Positions 41,198 to 45,344 of a stretch of 45,344 nucleotides of DNA are shown one piece after another. Origin of the DNA: an uncultured Eubacteriales bacterium. Its GTDB lineage: Bacteria; Bacillota; Clostridia; TANB77; CAG-508. Where the stretch lies: contig CABUJR010000011.1 in the NCBI GenBank assembly GCA_902492015.1, positions 1 through 45,344 of the forward strand. Direction: 5' to 3'. Numbering within the stretch: the first letter of the stretch is position 1; every line of letters begins with the position of its first letter. The translations under genes and the position numbers were made by a program. The notes below the pieces were generated by a model. The model ran no database searches, was not told the origin of the DNA, and was given only the letters and a program-made list of their open reading frames with translations.

Positions 41198-42274
41198 ATG
41201 GATGAAATTATTAAAATTCAAACTGATGCTTTAGGCATAAATAATTTTTTAGAAGCGGCTAAAATTTATACAGAAAATACTTTTCCTGATTTAGATATAA
41301 TGCAATTATTTTCTAATAGTATATCTGGAAATATCGGAAATATTTTTGAATTTAGTAACTTAAGTAAAATTTTTTTAAATGAAATTGGTGCATCAATAAA
41401 TTTAATGATAAGTGTCTTAATAATAATTATTATACATAGTATATTTAAAGCAATAATAGAAAACTTAGGAAATTCTACTTCAAGTCAAGTAGTATATTTT
41501 ATTCAATATTTAATTATTGTTACAGTTGTTATAAATACATTTGCATCAATATTAGATATTACTAAAGAAGCTATAGAAAATATAATAAATTTTATGAATT
41601 TATTAATACCAATACTAATAACTTTAATGCTTACAACTGGAAGTCTAGTAACTACAAGTATATTACAGCCAGTTTTAATATTTATGATAAATTTTATTGG
41701 GAATTTTATAAATTCTTTTTTAATTCCTATTTTATTAATATCAATAACAATATCAATTATTTCTAATATTTCAGATAAGATTCAAATTGAAAGATTATCA
41801 AAATTTTTGAAATCCTCAATTATTTGGATACTAGGAATTATTTTAACAATTTTTTCTTGTACATTATCTTTAGAAGGGACATTAAGTAGTTCAGTAGATG
41901 GGCTTACAGCAAAAACTGCTAAAGCAGCTGTTTCAAATTTTATTCCAGTAGTTGGAAAAATAATGGGAGATACAGTAGATAGTGTAATTGGGTGTGGAAA
42001 TATTTTAAAAAATTCTGTTGGAACAATAGGAATAATAATTATACTTGGAATTGTACTTTTACCAATAATAAAATTAATTGTTTTGTTAGTATCTTTTAAA
42101 TTAGCATCAGCATTGTGCGAAGTTGTAGCTGATACTAAAATTGTTAAATTAATTGATCAAATAGCAGATAGTTATAAAATTTTGCTTGCTATATTATTTT
42201 CAGTTTCAGTAATGTTTATTGTGGGAATAACTATAGTAATAAAAATAACTAATAGTGCTTTGATGTATAAATAA
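41198..42274 (+). CDS. spoIIIAE: Stage III sporulation protein AE
   Basis: A 358-residue polytopic membrane protein with about eight helices, the largest channel component of the operon. SVDGLTAKTAKAAVSNFIPVVGKIMGDTVDSVIGC is the family landmark. B. subtilis SpoIIIAE starts with a cleavable signal sequence; here the N-terminus is hydrophilic (MDEIIKIQTDALGIN), and the first helix begins near residue 68, so the protein is shorter at that end. No earlier in-frame start with a ribosome site was found. Confidence 0.95.
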   Translation: MDEIIKIQTDALGINNFLEAAKIYTENTFPDLDIMQLFSNSISGNIGNIFEFSNLSKIFLNEIGASINLMISVLIIIIIHSIFKAIIENLGNSTSSQVVYFIQYLIIVTVVINTFASILDITKEAIENIINFMNLLIPILITLMLTTGSLVTTSILQPVLIFMINFIGNFINSFLIPILLISITISIISNISDKIQIERLSKFLKSSIIWILGIILTIFSCTLSLEGTLSSSVDGLTAKTAKAAVSNFIPVVGKIMGDTVDSVIGCGNILKNSVGTIGIIIILGIVLLPIIKLIVLLVSFKLASALCEVVADTKIVKLIDQIADSYKILLAILFSVSVMFIVGITIVIKITNSALMYK

Positions 42275-42294
42275 AATATGAAAGTTTGTGAGAA

Positions 42295-42819
42295 ATGATA
42301 TTAGCTATAAAAAAATGGTGTGAAGGAATAATAATAGCAATAATAATTTCTATTATTATGGAATTATTACTTCCAAACGGAAATAATAAAAAATATGTAA
42401 AAGTTGTAAGTGGTATATATATTATGTTTGTAATATTAAATCCAATTCTAGAAATCCTTAATTATGATATCAATTTTGAAAATATATTTGATTTTGAAGA
42501 TAATCAGCAGGTTACTCAAACCATGTCAAATGATATGAAAGAAATTTATGTAGTAGGTATAAAAGAAAGTATAAAACAAGAGATAGAAAATTTAGGATAT
42601 GAAGTAAAAAGTCTAGAAATATTATTAGATTTTAATTATGAAAATATAGAAAAAATAGAATTAAGAGTTTGCAAAAAAGAAGATAAAATAAAAGCTGTAG
42701 AGAAAGTTGAAATAGGAAATGCCAAAACAGATTTAGATGAAAATTTTCCAGATATTATTGAGCTTTTAAAAGAAAATTATTTGGTAACTGAAGAAAAAAT
42801 CGTATTCTTAGATAGTTAG
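42295..42819 (+). CDS. spoIIIAF: Stage III sporulation protein AF
   Basis: A 174-residue protein with two N-terminal helices (IIIAIIISIIMELLLPNG and VVSGIYIMFVILNPILEIL) and a soluble alpha/beta C-terminal domain. The MELLLPNGNNKKYVKVVSGIYIMFVILNPI block is typical. The ribosome site is weak (GTGAGAA). Confidence 0.92.
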   Translation: MILAIKKWCEGIIIAIIISIIMELLLPNGNNKKYVKVVSGIYIMFVILNPILEILNYDINFENIFDFEDNQQVTQTMSNDMKEIYVVGIKESIKQEIENLGYEVKSLEILLDFNYENIEKIELRVCKKEDKIKAVEKVEIGNAKTDLDENFPDIIELLKENYLVTEEKIVFLDS

Positions 42820-42835
42820 TTTTTAGGAGGAATCT

Positions 42836-43417
42836 ATGTTAGAAAAAATAAAAAAGATTTTTAATAATAAAGAAAAACGAATAGAAAATTTATTTTCTTT
42901 TTTAATAATATTAGTAATAACTTTGATAGTAATAAATAAAATAATAAATGATGATAAAGTAAGTGAAAATAATTTTCAAAATGAAACTGGTGTAGAACTT
43001 GCAACTAAAGAAGAAAATAATTCTGTAACACAAACAACTGATTTAGAACAAAAGTTAGAAAGTATTCTGCAAAAAATAGATGGTGTTGGAAAAGTATCTG
43101 TACTACTTACATATACAGAAAGTAGTAAACTAGTTCCTATTTATAATATAAATTCTAGTACAAGTATTACAGAAGAAAAAGATACATCTGGTGGAACAAG
43201 AACAACCGAAACCCAAAATAATCAAAAAGATGCAATTAAAGACTCTAATTCTGATATTGTAACTGAAAAAATTATAATGCCAAGTGTGGAAGGTGCAATT
43301 ATTACTGCAGAAGGTGCAGAAAATCCAGAAATTAAAAGCAATATAATTTCGGCAGTTGAAGCAGTAACAGGAGCTCAAAGTCATAAAATACAAGTTTTTG
43401 AGATGGGAGATGAATAA
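42836..43417 (+). CDS. spoIIIAG: Stage III sporulation protein AG
   Basis: A 193-residue ring-forming channel protein with one helix near residues 20-38 and an extracytoplasmic domain of the YscJ/FliF-related fold: LEQKLESILQKIDGVGKVSVLLTYTES, a Ser/Thr-rich beta insert, then PSVEGAIITAEGAENPEIKSNIISAVEAVTGAQSHKIQVFEM. TAGGAGGAATCT precedes the ATG. spoIIIAH begins two bases after the stop. Confidence 0.95.
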   Translation: MLEKIKKIFNNKEKRIENLFSFLIILVITLIVINKIINDDKVSENNFQNETGVELATKEENNSVTQTTDLEQKLESILQKIDGVGKVSVLLTYTESSKLVPIYNINSSTSITEEKDTSGGTRTTETQNNQKDAIKDSNSDIVTEKIIMPSVEGAIITAEGAENPEIKSNIISAVEAVTGAQSHKIQVFEMGDE

Positions 43418-43419
43418 TT

Positions 43420-44082
43420 TTGAAAAAAAATAAAGAAAAGGTTAAACAAATATTTCTATCTTTTTTAGCATTTTTTTTAATTGGATTGGGATATTTTAAT
43501 TGGAATTTAGATAAAAAGTCAAACAATTTAGAAATATCTGCCAATAGTAATGATATAAATATAGGTGATGTTGAACTTGTTAATAGTGAGCCTGTAGATG
43601 AAAATTTAGTTATGAATAATACAGCAATAGTTTCAAATGAAGATTTAAGTAATATTGTAGAAGAGGAGAATAATATTAAAAATAATGTAGAAAATAATAC
43701 TAATAAGAACCAGGTTAATAATATTACAAATAATGATAATTATTTTGAAGAAACTAAAATCCAAAGAGATAGAATGTATTCAGAAATGGCAGAAACATAT
43801 CAAAAGTTAATTGACTCAGAAGAGACTCCTGTAGACCAAAAATCAATAGCTGTACAAGAAATTTCTAATATCACAAAAATAAAAAATGGAATTATGATTT
43901 CAGAAAATTTAATAAAAAATAAAGGTTTTGAAAATGTAGTTATTTTGGTAAATAATGGAAATGTAAATGTAGTAGTAAAATCACAAAAATTATCACAAGA
44001 ACAAATTTCTCAGATTCAAAATATAGTTGAAAGAGAACTTGAAATTCAAGTAGCAAATATAAGTATTAGTAATAAATATTAA
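43420..44082 (+). CDS. spoIIIAH: Stage III sporulation protein AH
   Basis: A 220-residue mother-cell protein that pairs with the forespore partner SpoIIQ. One helix (about 9-25) is followed by a long low-complexity Asn/Glu linker (residues 60-105) and a C-terminal YscJ-like domain (QRDRMYSEMAETYQKLI, ISENLIKNKGFENVVILVNNGNVNVVVKSQKL). The start is TTG at 43420, served by GGGAGATG at 43405-43412; no ATG fits. The Asn-rich linker is longer than needed for the fold and probably disordered. Confidence 0.94.
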   Translation: MKKNKEKVKQIFLSFLAFFLIGLGYFNWNLDKKSNNLEISANSNDINIGDVELVNSEPVDENLVMNNTAIVSNEDLSNIVEEENNIKNNVENNTNKNQVNNITNNDNYFEETKIQRDRMYSEMAETYQKLIDSEETPVDQKSIAVQEISNITKIKNGIMISENLIKNKGFENVVILVNNGNVNVVVKSQKLSQEQISQIQNIVERELEIQVANISISNKY

Positions 44083-44128
44083 TGTTTTCAAATATTGTTA
44101 GAATATTTTTTTATATTAGATTAATAAT

Positions 44129-44167
44129 AAAATTATATGAATTAAATATTCATATAATTTTATTTTT
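44129..44167 (+). terminator. Terminator of the spoIIIA operon
   Basis: AAAATTATATGAAT (44129-44142) and ATTCATATAATTTT (44148-44161) are perfect inverted repeats with loop TAAAT, followed by ATTTTT. Confidence 0.75.
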
Positions 44168-44188
44168 GTGTTTTAGAAAGGGATAGTT

Positions 44189-44668
44189 ATGGCAAAAAAA
44201 AGTATATTTATGATTTTAGCTATAGTAATCCTTTGTCTATGTTGTGGAACTTGTTTTGCAGCAGAGAATAGGTCAACTAGTTTAGGAAATGAATTAATGG
44301 ATTCTATTCATAAAACAGGTGATAGTATTAATAATGTTGTTTCAGGAAATGTAGTACAAGATGCTGGAAATACAATGAAAGATGCAGTAAATAATGTTGG
44401 TGGAGCTGTAAATGATGCAGGACATGGAGTTCAAAATGGAGTAAATGACGTAAAAAATGGTGTAGAAAATATGGATAATGATATGAACAGAAATGATAGA
44501 ACTTCTACAGGAAACTATAATACAGTTAGAACAGAAGCGGAAACAAGAGTTGCAAATACAGGGTTAAATACAATGACTACAACAACATGGATGTGGATTA
44601 TTTTAGTAGTAGCAGCTGTTATTATCATTGCAGCTATTTGGTATTATGCAACACAAAACAATAGCTAA
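44189..44668 (+). CDS. Secreted or membrane-anchored small protein with amphipathic repeat
   Basis: A 159-residue protein. A signal peptide (lysines, then FMILAIVILCLCCGTCFA, cleavage after AxA near residue 25) is followed by a Gly/Asn/Asp/Val-rich helical repeat (NTMKDAVNNVGGAVNDAGHGVQNGV...) of LEA or apolipoprotein type. A short Thr-rich linker then leads to a C-terminal helix (WIILVVAAVIIIAAIWYY). It should be an extracytoplasmic protein tied to the membrane at its C-terminus. AGAAAGGGATAGTT precedes the ATG. It lies behind the spoIIIA terminator, so it is probably transcribed separately. No known family. Confidence 0.72.
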   Translation: MAKKSIFMILAIVILCLCCGTCFAAENRSTSLGNELMDSIHKTGDSINNVVSGNVVQDAGNTMKDAVNNVGGAVNDAGHGVQNGVNDVKNGVENMDNDMNRNDRTSTGNYNTVRTEAETRVANTGLNTMTTTTWMWIILVVAAVIIIAAIWYYATQNNS

Positions 44669-44716
44669 GTTTTGCATAATAAGTCAATTTCTGAATATAA
44701 AATTTTTTATATTAGA

Positions 44717-44775
44717 AAAAAGAAGAGGTATTATATAAAATATAAAAATTTTATATAATACTTCTTTTATTTTTT
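44717..44775. terminator. Bidirectional terminator between two convergent small genes
   Basis: AAAAGAAG-GGTATTATATAAAAT (44718-44741) faces ATTTTATATAATACTTCTTTT (44748-44768) with one bulge, and T's follow on both strands. It overlaps the stop codon of the minus-strand gene. Confidence 0.8.
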
Positions 44776-45144
44776 TATTCTAATTAATAATGCGATTGCA
44801 AAAAGTACAAGTAAAACCCCAATAGAGATTAAAATTATTGATAAAATATTATTTAATTGTAGATTTGCTTCTGAATAACTATTAATTGGTTCAACTCTTG
44901 TACCATTAGAAGTACCTAAAGTAGATAATGTACTTGTATCTGAAGCTTTTTCATTTATAATATTTGTTGAATTTTCATCATTTTCACTAGTAGTATCTGT
45001 GTCTTCACTTGTAACATCTTCTTCTGAACTTGATTCTTCAGTAGAAATAGTATCTTCTTCAGAGGTTGCCTGAACATAGCTTAGTGTAAGTACCAAGCAG
45101 AATGTAATTGCAATTATTAATAATATTTTTAAAGTTTTAGACAT
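44767..45144 (-). CDS. Small acidic Ser/Thr/Glu-rich protein with signal peptide and C-terminal anchor
   Basis: A 125-residue protein. A signal peptide (MSKTLKILLIIAITFCLVLTLSYVQA, cleavage near residue 26) precedes a very acidic, low-complexity stretch of Ser, Thr, Glu and Asp (27-65). A short polar linker leads to a C-terminal helix (ILSIILISIGVLLVLFAIALLI) and a basic RIKK stop-transfer tail. It has the same three-part plan as the convergent gene at 44189 but a different sequence. AATAAGGAGGTTTTT precedes the ATG on the minus strand. No known family. Confidence 0.72.
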   Translation of the reverse strand: MSKTLKILLIIAITFCLVLTLSYVQATSEEDTISTEESSSEEDVTSEDTDTTSENDENSTNIINEKASDTSTLSTLGTSNGTRVEPINSYSEANLQLNNILSIILISIGVLLVLFAIALLIRIKK

Positions 45145-45344
45145 AAAAACCTCCTTATTTATAAATACGATAATAATATAATATACAAAAAAGCAAAAAA
45201 AGTCTATACAATTTTATAAATTATATTAAAATTTATAAATATATGTATATATAATAAATAGTAAAAATATAATTGTACATAAAAATTTTTATAAATAGTA
45301 AAATTAAATTACCGGTTTTGGATAAATAAAAAGACACATAAATA
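45145..45344. other. AT-rich upstream region at the window edge
   Basis: It holds the ribosome site and presumably the promoter of the minus-strand acidic protein gene. No gene, repeat or clear hairpin is visible up to the end of the window. Confidence 0.4.

Overview
The window is strongly AT-rich DNA from a spore-forming, low-GC Gram-positive bacterium of the class Clostridia. The evidence is a complete spoIIIAA-AH operon, a Spo0A-type DNA-binding domain, an isoleucine T-box in front of ileS, a yybP-ykoY riboswitch, AGGAGG ribosome binding sites, heavy use of ATA/AGA/TTA codons and many U-tailed hairpin terminators. The style resembles uncultured gut Clostridia, but no rRNA is present to place it more closely.

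Layout. 1-2.3 kb: tail of a membrane protein, a small membrane-anchored unknown, then a P-loop kinase with an M15 D,D-carboxypeptidase. 2.3-2.9 kb (minus): HD-domain phosphohydrolase. 3.3-7.3 kb: a yybP-ykoY manganese riboswitch with an overlapping terminator in front of an alpha/beta hydrolase and a Ca2+/Mn2+-type P-type ATPase. 7.3-9.5 kb: polysaccharide deacetylase, tRNA-Leu(UAG), a dispersed repeat and a dense hairpin cluster. 9.5-15 kb: a HipA-like protein lacking recognisable catalytic residues, a 49-residue ORF, an iron-sulfur flavodoxin, a radical SAM protein, and an MgtC / GltD-like pair that overlap. 15-16.8 kb (minus): an ABC exporter with foreign-looking codon use. 17-20.8 kb: Ile T-box, YbaK-type tRNA deacylase, ileS. 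20.8-24.5 kb: a Spo0A-like regulator with a degenerate receiver, a holin-like membrane protein, a DUF421/DUF4363 pair and a GT2 glycosyltransferase. 24.9-28 kb: an MreB-family actin, a large nested palindrome, mtaB split by a one-base frameshift, and an 85-residue protein with an internal repeat. 28-33 kb: a 1648-residue alpha-2-macroglobulin with eight membrane segments set in its middle. 33-38 kb: the glycolytic cluster gap-pgk-tpiA-gpmI. 38-38.7 kb: a YezG-like protein followed by the second copy of the dispersed repeat. 39-44.1 kb: spoIIIAA-AH. 44.2-45.1 kb: two small, convergent, signal-peptide plus membrane-anchor proteins.

How the parts work together. Most of the window is core metabolism and envelope or sporulation machinery: lower glycolysis, isoleucyl-tRNA supply under T-box control, the mother cell-forespore channel, and divalent-metal export under a metal-sensing riboswitch. 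Accessory material sits between these blocks: palindromic repeats placed just after terminators, a hairpin array beside a tRNA, a probably acquired ABC exporter, and orphan HipA-like and YezG-like proteins. No CRISPR array, integrase, intact transposase or complete defence system was seen. The most unusual items are the membrane-embedded alpha-2-macroglobulin, the hairpin array and repeat families, the pseudo-receiver Spo0A paralogue, and the triple-motif 85-residue protein.
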